From Quercus robur (taxonomy: Eukaryota; Streptophyta; Magnoliopsida; Fagales; Fagaceae): 64,000 bases of DNA. The notes under the pieces were generated by a model. That model was not told where the DNA came from. It did no database searches and saw only the letters and a list, made by a program, of their open reading frames with translations. Below, one piece after another: positions 1-11,894 of the stretch. Each line of letters starts with the position of its first letter. Position 1 is the stretch's first letter. The stretch is from NCBI RefSeq assembly GCF_932294415.1, contig NC_065541.1, positions 56,894,290 through 56,958,289 on the forward strand, read 5' to 3'. Position numbers and translations under genes: made by a program.

Positions 1-414
1 TTACTCTTATTCTGCATGATCTTAACAAGAATATCTTGCATGAACTTATATAAAAAATTGTATGATGAATCAGTTTGAAAAAATTATAGTTGATGGGGCA
101 TTCAATCCTTTTGTAATTACTTAAGCTTGCAAAATGTTTCTGTACATTCTTGTGGAACTTCCTTAGTCTTTGTCTTATTGCAGTCTTTGTTTCACATCAC
201 CAAACATTTATTTTCATGTCTTAGAAGCATTATGTCCTAAGATATCTGCTCCTTCAATTTTTCTTGAGCTTACCTACATTTCTTTTCCTCTTAGGAGTTC
301 ATGTATTTCATATAACTGTACCTTCACATCATTAAATTGTTAGCTGAAAGATTATCTCATTTCTGTAATTTCACTATCCTTTTTCAACACTCTCAAAATT
401 TCCCCCTTTATGCT

Positions 415-1873
415 CTCTACTTGGTGGGAGGATTAGATTTGGGCATGATTTGTGGTGTGGTTCTTGAGATTTAGAGATGTTCCTGGTTCTGTATTCAATT
501 GTCAAAGTGAAGGATGCCTAAGCTCTTTGCTTAGCTCTAGTGAGGAGGCTGGGCCTCATGATTGGAACTTGAGATTAATTCATAATTTTCAAGATTGGGA
601 GTTGGAGTGGGTGGATTGTTACTATTGTTAGAGGCATGGATTATATGAGGTGGAGCCTAAATAGAGGTAAGTTTAGTGTTTACTCATACTATGAGGGCTT
701 TGGGTTACAAATAGGCGTTCTTTCCTGTGGAAGAGTGTTTGGAGTAGCCAGGTGCCTTAGAAAGTGGCCTTCTTTGTGTGTACATCAGCTTTGGATAAAA
801 TATGGACGAGAAATCTTATTAAGAGAAAATGAGAAATGTGTTACCGGTTAACTGGTGCTGTTTGTCTAAGGCTACTAGTGAATCTGTGGACCATCTTTTG
901 CTTCTTTGCTCAGTTGCTCATAAATTGTGGTCTTTCATATTTTTTGCTTTCATGGGTGCATCGGCTGATGCCAAGTAGGGTGATGGATGTATACTCTTGT
1001 TGGAAAGGGATGTACGGGTGACATAATGTTGTATGCTAGGAAGCACGTGTGTGGATTTGGGTTCAGGTGCGGGTGCGGTGTGGTGACTCAACAATTTTTG
1101 AAAAAGTAGGGCGCGGGGGATACGTTTATTAATAAATTATTAAATATATTTTTATTTATATTTTCTATATATAGCTAAGCATATTTTTTCATGTAATGGT
1201 AAACATATACCAATTTAAGAGCAATAGTAGATAATAAAGTGAATACTGAATACATAACCATTCCATGATGTTTAGAAATTAGAATACAAGATCGAAAGTT
1301 TGAAACTAAAACTAAATAAAAGATGAGTGTTCAAGACAATCAGAGAGAGAGAGAGAGAGAGAGGAGATGGAGAGAACAAGAGAGTAAGAGAGTTTTTTTT
1401 TTTTTTTAAACACTTATTTCAGCCTGAATCGGACCAATTCGGGCCCTGTTTCGAATCGAATCGGACTGTATTGGCCCAAATTGGGCTGAATCGGAAAACG
1501 GGAAAAAAAAAATGTCATGGACGCGTTTGCAGCCATGTCGACGGCCGCACAGCACATCTGTGTGTGTCGGACTCGGGTGCGCCGATTCAATCAGCGCACC
1601 TCTGCTTTCCAGGTTGTATGGTCTGTAACTCTTCATTGTCTTGTGTGGGTAGTTTGGAGGGAGTGGAACACCCATACTTTTGAAGTTGTGGAGAGATCTA
1701 TCGTTGAACTCAAATCTATCTTCTTACATTTTTTTTTCCCAAATGTCATGGGGTTTCTTGTAATTCCATAGTTGATTTCATGGACCACATAAATCTTCAT
1801 TTGTAATCTTTAGGAAGCTCTTGCTATTGAGTCTTTATTTTTTTAATGAAATTCTTTAATACTTGAAAAAAAA
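415..1873 (+). mobile_element. LINE 3' fragment (zf-RVT region), interrupted by a hAT element
   Basis: Degraded reading frames resemble the C-terminal zinc-knuckle (zf-RVT) region of plant L1-type LINEs: a GKFSVYSYYE stretch at about 655, a VAFFVCTSALDKI-like run at 745-800, then VTLHCLVWVVWREWN at 1624-1668. The fragment ends in TTCTTTAATACTTG plus a short A-run near 1873. It has frameshifts and stops. The right part (1613-1873) continues the left part (415-1035) once the inserted hAT element is removed. Nearest relatives in the window are at 3310-3712 and 44020-44820. Confidence 0.7.
1036..1612. mobile_element. Non-autonomous hAT element, 577 bp, with 8-bp target duplication
   Basis: The block is flanked by the direct repeat GTTGTATG at 1028-1035 and 1613-1620, the 8-bp length expected of hAT transposons. 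Its ends are imperfect terminal inverted repeats: CTAGGAAGCACGTGTG on the left and, read inward from the right, CTGGAAAGCAGAGGTGCG. It interrupts a LINE, so it is younger than that LINE. The left 200 bp resemble, in reverse, the end of the hAT relic at 28455-28574, including the GGTGCGGGTGCGG-type stretch and an AT-rich TTATTAAAATATTTTTATTTATA-like run. It contains no transposase; an (AG)n run sits at 1345-1364. Confidence 0.72.
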
Positions 1874-2339
1874 GTATTTGAAGGTTGACTCCTATCTGAG
1901 GACATCCAATAGAAAAGAAGACACACAAATTGGGATTTCAACCTCTGAATATTTGTCTCTAGCCCTTCAAAGGTCCTTGTTAAGAGTAATATATATGTGA
2001 GGGGCAAATTAGTCATAATGTATTACAAAACATTATATAAATAATATGTTATATTAGGGTAATTAATTTTGAACCCTACACACTTCCCAAACTTGACATG
2101 GTATTAGAGTGTGCCTGAGTCAATGACCCAAGGTGACAGTGGGAGTACCTATCTAAGCCAGAGTACCAGTGGAAGAAGAGGCAGAAAACTGAGGCTGCAG
2201 GGACAAAAGGTGACGATACTCTTCCGTAGATATAGAAACTACTTTGGTAGCAGAAGTTGGCATAAGAGACTGTGAAGCATCCCAACAGAAGTCTTACTGT
2301 ATGATTCTCACCTGACAATAATTCCATTTCCGAGGATCA

Positions 2340-2645
2340 CGCCCTCTACACTGACCTGCCCCTTGATCACAATCTCCATGACCTCAACCTCCAAAAAATC
2401 TACCACCCCCTTGGACTTGATGAAGGCAGATTTATGATTATGAGTTGATGTAACCGTACCAGAATCAGATAAGGAGGACTACCTAAGTTGACCAAAGACT
2501 TTACTTGTAGAGAGGAGATCCTTACTTCCCAAAATCTGTGACTTCACTCCATTGAAAGTTGTAGGCAACCCTGAAAGAAACCGAGCTACATGTGTATTTT
2601 GAATTCCACGGCCCATTGATACTATAAACCCTCTAATTTCCTTCT
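2340..2645 (-). pseudogene. Copia-type gag remnant
   Basis: On the minus strand a short translation (ARFLSGLPTTFNGVKSQILG, about 2585-2525) matches the conserved gag segment of Ty1/copia elements. A primer-binding-like motif, TGGTATTAGAG, lies on the plus strand at about 2099-2109, so the fragment may be scrambled. No LTR pair could be delimited. It is a decayed, non-functional relic in a SEC8 intron. Confidence 0.5.
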
Positions 2646-3309
2646 AGTATTATTAATTATACTCTTGGTTCTTGGATATATTCCATATTGCTTTGGAGTA
2701 TTTTTCCTTTGCCTAAATCTTCACATATTTTCTTTTTAATCTCTTCAATATTTTTCAGTATCTTTAGTCATTGATACTAGTAGATGTATTCATGATTTTC
2801 TCAGTACATTACAAATTATCAAAGAGAAAAAAAATGTTGTGAGCGTATGATAATTTTGAAGATATTGATGGTCAGTTGGTATAGGATAAGATCGATCAAA
2901 ATTCTATTGAAGTTATGACACTGCAAAATGTATTTCTGTATGATCACTCCTAGATTAATGCTTTGACATCTGGTGCACATTTAAGTAAGTGTATATAATT
3001 GCATTTGTAAATTGGTGTAATAAAAAAAAGCTGGACTACTCACTGGTGATGCATTTACAATATCACTCAAGAAAATAATACACATTCTATTGCCTCTATT
3101 ATAGGGAAGCAACCATAAACAATGCTCAAATTCAATCCTTATGCTATATTATGGTAGAAGTTGAAATAATCCTTGATCTAAAATTAGTAAACCTGTTAAA
3201 AAAGTTAGCTCAAACAAAGCTTAGCATGGCCAAGTGGTTGATACTTGACTTAACCTTCTCAAGTGAGAGGTTCTATTCCTGCCAAAAATAATCACAATCA
3301 ATTTTTTGT

Positions 3310-3712
3310 CCTATAGCTTATGAGTTGTGGTCCATGGTTTTTTGTTTGTTTGGTATTCATTGGGTTATGCCACATAAAGTTAGCGAGTTGCTGGCTTCTT
3401 GGTGGGGCAAGTTTGGAAGGCATCGAAATATAGATTTATGGAGGTTTGTGCTGCATTGTTTGTTTTGGTGCTTATGGCGAGAGTGGAATGCTAGATGTTT
3501 TGAGGATTGTGAACAATCTATTCTTGGCATTAAATCTTTCTTTTTCCTTACTCTCCTTGATTGGAGTGTAGTTTTGCCTTTTTATACTTGTTTTTCTCTC
3601 TCCGATCTTATTGATTGTTGTAATCTAGGCTCTTGATTTGTGCCACTCTAGTACACTTCCAGTGTACTTGGTTTTTTCTAATAAAATTTCTTACGTTACT
3701 TATCAAAAAAAA
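3310..3712 (+). mobile_element. LINE 3' fragment with poly(A)
   Basis: An open stretch at 3325-3636 encodes the end of a LINE ORF2 zf-RVT region (ELWSMVFCLFGIHWVMP, then LFWCLWREWNARCFEDCEQS) and reaches a stop. It is followed by a tail with CTAGTACACTTCCAGTGTAC, an AATAAAA motif and an A-run at about 3702-3712. The 5' end is truncated, as usual for LINEs. It lies about 180 bp before the first SEC8 exon of the window, in sense orientation, so its poly(A) signal is a possible premature termination site. Confidence 0.75.
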
Positions 3713-3894
3713 AAATTTAGCTCATAACTAGTGCACAGCATATGTTGGTCATGAATACTTGTCTTGGAGTCACTTTACCAATCATTTACTTTTTAACTTC
3801 TAAGATGATACTAAGTACATCCACTGTGTACTTTTTATCAACATTTACATAGAACTTATATTACCAAGCAAATTTTTTTCTCATAATGTTTCAG

Positions 3895-5480
3895 GCAGTG
3901 CTTGAGAAGCAGAGTTATATGCTCATTGGGAGGAATGATATCGAGAAATTGATGCGAGTTGATCCAGCAAGTTCTTATTTACCAAATCCACTTAGTCAGT
4001 CAAACATGGATGATAATGCCTCTGATGCTGAAAGTGTTGATGTTGAACTAGAACTGAGCAATTTATTGTTGGCTCTCCGGCCCATTAAGCAGGTCCTTCT
4101 ATTGCCATTTTTAATTCTGTTTTTTTATTCTTCCTGAACTTAAGTTTTGTTCTTGTTTTAGGGGCTGTTAATTTTCCTTTAATAAAGGGCTGTTAGATTT
4201 CAACATCTATATTTTAGTATGTAAAACTTGCTGAAATTGGTCCTCACTGTGTTGAAGTGCTAATGAAACGTACAACATAGATTTGAGGATTATGTGTTGA
4301 TGCTCTTTCTTTTCTTTTCTCTTGTGCAGGAGAATCTAATTCGTGATGATAACAAACTCATTTTGCTGGCATCCCTTAGTGATTCATTGGAGTATGTTGC
4401 GGACTCGATTGAAAGGCAAGTTCTCTTATCTGGTTGGGAGGTGGGATAAAAATGATTATGTTTGGGAAAACGGGAAGTCATGCTAGTGTGAACAGAAAAT
4501 TGAATGTGTTGATTCCCACACCCAGAATGTGTCCTTATGTTTATCTCCATGCAGCATCAAATTACTCTTTACTTCTTGTCTGTTGATTAAGTTTTGCAAG
4601 CGGCAAATTTTTTTGTCTTTTCCATTATGGTTTGGATTCATCTTTTAATATCCTAATCATAGTGATTACAAAAGCAATCATGAAACATAGGGCAGACATT
4701 ATTTCCAATTTGTGCTAATGCAGTTGTTTGAGACTTTGACTCTTACCTGAGAAAACAAAAACTGATATGATAAGTTGCTTTTATGAATGCAAATGTTCCA
4801 CTTTTGGCACATGTGGGTTATGAAAGCTTCATGCTAATGAGCTGTGCATATAATATTTCTTTGGATGGATATACCGGGTTTCAAAAACTACACAGCGTTT
4901 TCCTTTCTAAGATTTGCCTGATTTTTATTGCTTGCAATACCCCAAAATATTTACCTTATCTATTTGTGTGTGATTTAAATTTCTTTCCTCTAAAGTTGGA
5001 CAGTTTTAGTATTGCTTTCATCCCATGGTATTAGTTTGTATATGAGCGGAAATGCTCTTTATATTTGATACAAGAATCCAGTGAAGGTATCTCTACCCTC
5101 TTCTTAGCAATCTAACGATCCAGGTTTTAAGTTACCTGCCCATCTTATCATCACTTTGATATCTAGAGTATATACAATCCAAAATGAGTGCTAATTCATT
5201 GTAAAGCTTTGGGGTGATTCCATTTCCTCAGCTTTTGCTTGGTACAACCACCTCAAATGTGATATGTTCCTGTCCTATTTTGCTTATTAATTGTGTGATA
5301 TGCTTTGCACATGTTAGTATATACTGTATCTCCGCCTCAGACATATTCTACCCATGATCAATTTTACTGCACTGCTGTGACTTATATTTATTTTGAGCAG
5401 AGAAGCATCTTGTCCTGATATATGAATTCATGTCATGCCATACATTATGAGAATCAATGTGGCAACGTGCTTTTATTAGA

Positions 5481-5542
<62 letters not shown>

Positions 5543-7129
5543 TTTTTTTCTGTTTTATAAGTTTTTATTAGATGATTACCTTCCAGTCAGCTGGTTTTAA
5601 TCCATTTTACAAAGCTCCCACTTCTATATCGTTTGGGAGAGATGATTGGCAGTCAACTGGTTTTAATAAAATTGGGAAAATAAAGTATTACTTCTACCAA
5701 TGTTTCTCTTGAAAGTCTGTCTTGAAGTGTCACACACACACACATCTTTGATTTATGTCTTTAAGAATCTCTCTTCTGCAAAGTGTGCAGAAGATATACA
5801 TCCTATTATTTTAAGAAATGTCTCCATGATATTCATAGATGTAATTTTTCTCTTTGAGATGGGGAAAGAGAGAATGTATGGGGATGGACAAAAATAAGGA
5901 CTACAGTTATAAGCATCACTGAGAGAACTATGACTGTTCCCTGTTGTGTCATTATCAATTACACACTGGCATATTTTATGCCATCATACTGGTCACTTAG
6001 TCACAAAGGGTCTGCATTTTGCTGATAATATTCTTGGTGGATTTAATTTTATGTAATTATGTACATATATACACATAGGTGATAAGTAACTATGCATATA
6101 CTTAACATACGTTGCTTTCTGAAACTTCTAGGATTTTTTTTTTGTTTTTTTTTTTTCAATAGCTTGAATGAATAACAATTCTCATGCTATATACAGGCTT
6201 GGGCAAACAACCTCAAGAGCATCTCAAGCAGAGGAAAATCCAAAGCACCGTCATACTCGAACAAACAGTGCTCCTACTAGGGATCTGGCATCATTTGCTG
6301 ATGAGTACAGGAAACTGGCAATTGATTGTCTTAAGGTTTTACGGGTAGAGATGCAGTTGGAGACAATTTTCCATATGCAGGTTAGTAAAAATCTTGTAAT
6401 TTATATATACTTTGTCTCAATCAGAATAGGGACTATAAAGGTGTTATTAGTGAGACATAGAACAATTGAAGTTATCCTCTGTGCACTAAGAATTATTATT
6501 TAAACAGGAAATGACAAATCGGGAATATTTGGAGGACCAAGATGCTGAGGAGCCTGATGACTTCATTATTTCACTCACTGCTCAGGTTGGTATTTTCATC
6601 TCTAGCTTTTTTGTATGTGTACAGTAATAATGCCGTTGGCCTTCTGGAAAGATGTTTATTTAAAAGTTTTTGACCTCATCTATTGGAGGGGGAAAATGAC
6701 CTTCAAAAGAGATACCATGTGCACATGCCAATACCTAAAATTTTATATTCTAGGATAAAATCCAATAGGGGTACATTTAAGTAAATATATGTTTACAACT
6801 TTTTATTGAACTGAATTTATTTTTTGGTAAATAAATGGATAAGATTTAACCAACAACAGAATGATAATAATGCATGTCAGCCACATCATGGGCTAGCAGA
6901 GGTTCAACCTCAGGAGGCAGAACAAAATACTACTTAAGATTACAATCTTGAAGAGCACCCCCATTATATTTCATGTCCACACAATCTTGAACTGATAATT
7001 TTTTCCAATAGTTGTACATTATAATAACTAGGCCGATGTCCCACAACACGGGAATTTTGAAACATTTTGTAAGAAATTATATTATGTCTCATGTATAATA
7101 CTTATTATATGATATAATATCTCCTCAAA

Positions 7130-7160
<31 letters not shown>

Positions 7161-8780
7161 GGATATAATATTTGGGGAATCAACTGCAATTATATTATGT
7201 CATTGGAAAGAAAAGATAATCAAGAATATGAATCAATTGCTTGAGTGAACTGACAAATATTTGAATATTTCCACTAATTTAATTGTACAACTATCTTTTA
7301 TAATTTTGATTGCAAGCAAATAAATTTTCTTTTATATTTTTCTGTACTTTGTTTCAACAGTTGCCAAAGCAACTCAATTTGAGCAAGAATGTAATATTTT
7401 AATTTTTAAATAAATATTATAAAAATAATCATAAAAATTCAGTTGCCCCCACAGTACATCTCCAATGTACTCGGGTTGGCTATTTTTTTCTTAATAAAAT
7501 TTTTCGTTATCTATCCAAAAAAAAAAAAAAAAAAAATCATAAAAATTCAGTTTACATAAATAATTAGTAAACCGCTTATTAATAATTAATACATCAAAAC
7601 AAATGCATTTACACTATTGATACTGAGTTAGATTACATAGCACAAATTTAAATTACTACAATGTTGTTTCCGTGTATGAGTGTGTGTATATATATAGTAC
7701 ATGTCATTAAAAGGATTTGGTAACTGTAAATTGTTAAAATTAATATAATTAAAAATATGAACATATTACTTTAATGAATTCACTAATTTTTAATTATTTC
7801 AACTAAGTGGAGCATACGATTTTTTTTCTATTATATATTTTTTTATTGCACATGTTATTAAATTTTCTTTTTCTCTTTCACGGTTTTTGTTTCAATTGTT
7901 GCCAAAGCAACTAAACATGAGGAAGAATGTTATATTCCAAATTAATTAATTAATTATTATTATTAGTAATTATTATAAAATTAATTTTATAGAAATAACT
8001 ATATAAATTCATTTTATATAAATAACTAATGTACCATCTATAGATAATTAATACATGAAAACCAATGTGTTTACCCCATTAGCACATGGCAATTGATTAA
8101 TACATTGACATAAATAATTTTTATTTTTATTTTGCTGAGGCATAAGGCTAAATGAAGAGAATATTCCCATTCATTCTCAAGGAATGCGCCACTTGGCTGA
8201 ACCTTAGACCATTATGGCTAAGGTTCCTGCTTCTCTATATAACCCTGGAGGCATCAATAATTCTTTAGTAGGAAAAACGTGGTCATAAATATTTTCTGTG
8301 TTTTTACTTACAACTGTATGCCATCAAACAAAATCAATATTAGAGAACTTTTTTTTTATATTTTTTATAAGAATATTATAGAGGATTTTTTTTTTTTTTT
8401 TTTGGATAAGTAACGTAAAATTTTTATTAAAAATAAAGCTAACCCGAGTACATTGGGGATGTACTATGGGGGCACAAATCAGGAACCAAAATTACAATGA
8501 CCAAGTAAAACAGGAAGGGAAATATTATAGAGGATTTAGGTATGTAAAATAATGGCATCTGAGGGCCACAAGCATGGCAATACTTTTGCTAATGATCAAG
8601 TGCTTTTGCTGCTTTTGATTGTAGCCCAAAAGTAAAAGAATAAATATTGCTACTTCAGGTGGAAAAATATGATTTTAACTTTTCAGGCACAGAACCGTAC
8701 TTGGTATAATATGCAATGTCATTTTTAACTATTTTTTAAGGAGAAAAGTTGACAAGAACCCTACTGCATTTGACCCCCTC

Positions 8781-8816
<36 letters not shown>

Positions 8817-10347
8817 TACTTAAATTTAAGTTCTAACTTGGAAAAGAAAGCATGGTCAATATATCTAACGTCCCATATTTTCTCTTCCCTAATGTCCCAT
8901 ATTTTCTCTTCCCTAGTGGATTTAATTGCATAGAATGAACTAAGCCTTAATCCTATCTGATTGGGGTTTGATTAAATTGCGTATGAGTTTATATAATTTT
9001 CTTCTTTCTTCATGAGAAAAGATAGCATTAAAAGAAAATATAATCTATAATGAATATTGGTGAAATATGCATTCTTGAATACCGTTACTTTTTTTTACTG
9101 AGTATATCCTCTTGGAAGCAAATCTTACAAGTCTTTCCTGTTTTGTGCTCATAGATAACACGCAGGGATGAGGAAATGGCACCTTTTGTTGCAAGTCTAA
9201 AGCGCAATTACATATTTGGTGGAATTTGTAGCATTGCTGCGAATGCATCTGTCAAGGTTCACCTACACTCTTATTTTGGGTTTTAGAATTTTGTTTTTGG
9301 GCTTCAAAATGTTTGTTTCAAATTGTAGTCCCAAGAAAAATTTCAATTTCTTGTTCACTGCTAATGAGAAAAGGCAATGTCTCATTAGGCATTGGCTGAT
9401 ATGAAATCCATCAACCTTTTTGGGGTCCAGCAGATATGCCGAAATTCAATTGCACTAGAACAGGTAACTTTTGTTCCATGTAAATTGTCTTCTGTTCTTG
9501 AAAACTGATTTGAATGAAATGCAATTATATCTGGGAGAAAATATATATTTTCCATTGAACAAAGTTTTGTGGAGGAATCTCCTCCAACCATTACATGGTG
9601 CTTCATAATACCATCCATGTGTATTTTTTTAACAAGTCACATGACTCATTAAATAGGTCATATGACAAAGTACAGTTCACGTGAGCAATTTTCTCAATTG
9701 CCAGTGGGTTGGGGATTTTCTCCAAACTGGTTTGGAGGTAAACATTTCCATTTGATATAAGTTGACATTAGGCAGAGCGCTGATGGTACACTAACTTTAG
9801 AACTAGGGTGATTATATATTACTAACCCTTAAAACCATAAAGCCAAACCCAATTCGTGTAAATGAGACTGCTGGTTTTGCTTTTATTTTATGATACAATA
9901 CTACCTTCTTCACTTTTCCATTTTTATGGCACTACAGGCCCTGGCAGCTATCCCATCAATTAACAGTGAAGCTGTACAGCAGAGGCTGGATCATGTCCGT
10001 ACTTACTATGAACTTCTAAACATGCCATTTGAGGCAAGTAATCTTACCTTACAGTTTCTTGCTATAAGTTATTGTGTTGCCACTAGGCACCAGTAATTAG
10101 TGTCTCTGTTCTTGTTTATAGGCATTGCTAGCCTTCATCATGGAGCACGAACGCCTGTTTACAGCTGCAGAGTGAGTTGATATGACTGTCTTAACTGTTT
10201 TCTCTTAGTTGGAGTACTGTGTGAAGTTGGTGAATAACATATCTTATTGTCTTTGACAGGTATGCTTATCTTCTAAAGGTCCAGGTTCCAGGACGAGAGA
10301 TTCCTGCAGATGCACAAGATCGCATATCAGAGATTTTATCCCATTAG
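3895..10347 (+). CDS. SEC8: Exocyst complex subunit SEC8 (EXOC4), C-terminal 318 residues, partial
   Basis: SEC8 is a core subunit of the exocyst, the octameric complex that tethers secretory vesicles to the plasma membrane; in plants it acts in pollen tube growth, cell plate and wall delivery. Coding exons: 3895-4092, 4330-4415, 6197-6380, 6508-6585, 9155-9256, 9389-9463, 9938-10033, 10122-10171, 10260-10347 (stop TAG). All phases close and give 318 residues ending EILSH. Recognisable stretches are DIEKLMRVDPASSYLP, TNSAPTRDLASFADEYRKLA, the DQDAEEPDDFIISLTAQ segment and the helical tail ITRRDEEMAPFV to the stop. Plant SEC8 is roughly 1,050 aa, so about 70 percent lies upstream of the window. 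Two introns use GC donors (4416 and 10034). The intron at 6586-9154 is swollen by LINE tails. No internal stop or frameshift was seen, so the gene looks intact here. Confidence 0.93.
5488..5549. repeat. Poly(T) tract of about 60 bases in a SEC8 intron
   Basis: A nearly pure T-run with one C interruption at 5523. On the minus strand it would be a poly(A) tail, but no LINE or SINE sequence is recognisable beside it. The rest of the intron (4416-6196) shows no other structure. Confidence 0.8.
7139..7160. repeat. (TA)n microsatellite
   Basis: Uninterrupted TA dinucleotide run following an A-run, inside the 2.6-kb SEC8 intron at 6586-9154. Confidence 0.85.
7445..7534 (+). mobile_element. Very short LINE tail with 18-bp target duplication
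   Basis: A 90-bp insert made of the family's 3' tail (GCCCCCACAGTACATCTCC, then AATAAAA, then about 20 A). The 18-bp sequence AATCATAAAAATTCAGTT occurs directly before (7427-7444) and after (7535-7552), a textbook target-site duplication for target-primed reverse transcription. Only the last part of the LINE was copied. Confidence 0.85.
8389..8520 (-). mobile_element. Very short LINE tail, opposite orientation, with 17-bp target duplication
   Basis: A 132-bp insert that starts with a T-run and carries the reverse complement of the tail seen at 7445-7534 (GTACATTGGGGATGTACTA). The direct repeat AATATTATAGAGGATTT flanks it at 8372-8388 and 8521-8537. Same LINE family, inserted antisense to SEC8. 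Confidence 0.83.
8783..8814. repeat. (TTA)n microsatellite
   Basis: About ten ATT/TTA trinucleotide units in the same SEC8 intron. Confidence 0.85.
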
Positions 10348-11092
10348 CTTTCCTAGTTCTGGACATTGACCTAATTGTTTTGTATCTAGTTGTAAGAGTT
10401 CTCTGTTCTAGGTGTGGCGTGTCATTGTCATGCAAAAGATTTGACTATTTTTTCTCAAGAGAAGGTGGATGCTGGATTGGATGAAGACGCAACTTCCTAG
10501 GAAGTCACCACTTAGCACGAGCCATACCGTGGTTTAGTTTGTGACATTATTCTGGTGAGGGTGATTTTGTTGCATTTCTTATTATAATTTTTTCTTGTGT
10601 AGTATCAATTTTGGCGCTTGTGCTTTCCTTTGGGCTTTATGAAGCTTCAGTTTAGCAAATCTTGAGAACAAAAAGAAAATCCCATGTATATTTCCGATGT
10701 TTATTATTTGTAAATCATTCAAGTATAAATTTCCACAAAAACTTCCACTCTCTCAAGACTTAAAAACTCCTTTCTTTCCCCGGAAGATAATTCTTATTTT
10801 ATTATTTCTGGTAGGTTTTTACCTGCAAGTCTACTGCTTGTGATCTTGATTGTGGATAATTCCAAAACCGCAGTTGCATGTTTATTTTTTGGTGGTGGTA
10901 TTGGTTTCATAATTTTCTTTGTGCGTTTTTTAGGCCAAACTCGTGTTCTATTATTCAGGTAATAAATAGCAAAATATAAATATAAATTCTATGTTCCATT
11001 CAAATGGGTGGCTTAACTGACGGGAGAATTAAGTGGTTTAAAGGTGGAAAATGGCAGGCTGTTAAAAAAGAAATAGCTTTTCGTTTACTAAG
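10348..11092. other. SEC8 3' UTR and downstream spacer
   Basis: This stretch follows the SEC8 stop codon. It is T-rich and has no long frame. Several weak polyadenylation-like A/T runs lie between 10560 and 10740 but no single AATAAA can be chosen. Nothing else was recognised before the MITE at about 11093. Confidence 0.5.
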
Positions 11093-11290
11093 GTTGCGTT
11101 TGGGAACAGATTATAAAGTCAGTTTATTTTACTATTTAGTTTATTTTTGCTACTATTTATGAGTTTCATTACACTTTTGGGTACTATTCATGGGTCTCAT
11201 TGTACTATTTCAACTAGTTTTTACCTTTATCTATAGTGCTTTCAGCAAAAAGTTTTCAATTTTAGCTAAATAAGTTGTTCCTAAAAGGAC
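11093..11290 (-). mobile_element. MITE (GCGTTTGG family), copy 1
   Basis: About 195 bp that matches the reverse complement of the copy at 36246-36432, including the internal pair of TACTATTCATGGGTCTCA-like segments and the motif TTTTTGCTACTATT. The ends begin with GCGTTTGG and finish in TTCCTAAAAGGAC. Its right end falls at the left breakpoint of the tandem duplication (11292). No transposase. The superfamily is not certain. Confidence 0.65.
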
Positions 11291-11804
11291 TGTGAAAATG
11301 GTCGTTCATTTGATCCTAAAACTCAGTTGTGCCGGATTTCCATTGTCTTTCATAATTCTAGCTTGAGCCCTATCATTATAAAATCCTAGGCTAAGTCCTC
11401 ACTAATTTCTAAGGATTGGGCTACAGGCAGGAATTGCAGGAAACTAAGAAAGAAATGTAATTCATAATTCTATTCATGGAAAAATTAATTTGGTTCTTTG
11501 ACAGATGATTAACAATATCAAATAATTGATGATACTCCGGAAAAATAAAATAAAATTTGGCTTTGAAATTTGTGGAGTAAGGAGAGAGTCGGTTTGTATC
11601 TATAGTCAAAAGATCTTTTTAATTAGTCATGTAACTTGTTTATATATTAAAATGGATGGTATTATGTATCTTCACACAACTGGGTTTGAGGAGATTCAAA
11701 ACCAAATTGATTTGGAGACAACTGTCCAATAAGTAAGCATTTTCTTACAAGGTTTGCAGTGAGATCACAGTTAGAAAAACATTCGCTATTACAAGATTTA
11801 GTTT

Positions 11805-11835
11805 GAGTCTACAATTGATGAACAATTGTAGACTC
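11805..11835. repeat. Perfect 13-bp inverted repeat at a deletion scar
   Basis: GAGTCTACAATTG, five-base loop ATGAA, then CAATTGTAGACTC. It sits where block A lost about 2.3 kb present in block B (about 33015-35310, including kinesin exons 18-21). B has TACA at both deletion edges. The right arm of the repeat is not in B at the matching place, so it looks like a templated insertion made during repair. Confidence 0.8.
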
Positions 11836-11847
11836 GATCATTTCCCA

Positions 11848-11858
11848 TCAATCAATCA

Positions 11859-11894
<36 letters not shown>

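Larger units (their letters stand above)
1..3894 (+). other. SEC8 intron (5' end outside window), filled with transposon debris
   Basis: No SEC8 exon can be recognised upstream of 3895, so this stretch is taken as one large intron of the gene whose C-terminal exons follow. It holds a LINE 3' fragment (about 415-1873) split by a hAT-type element, a copia gag remnant on the minus strand, and a second LINE 3' fragment ending in poly(A) near 3712. Bases 1-414 show nothing I recognise. The intron assignment is an inference from the acceptor at 3893-3894. Confidence 0.6.
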
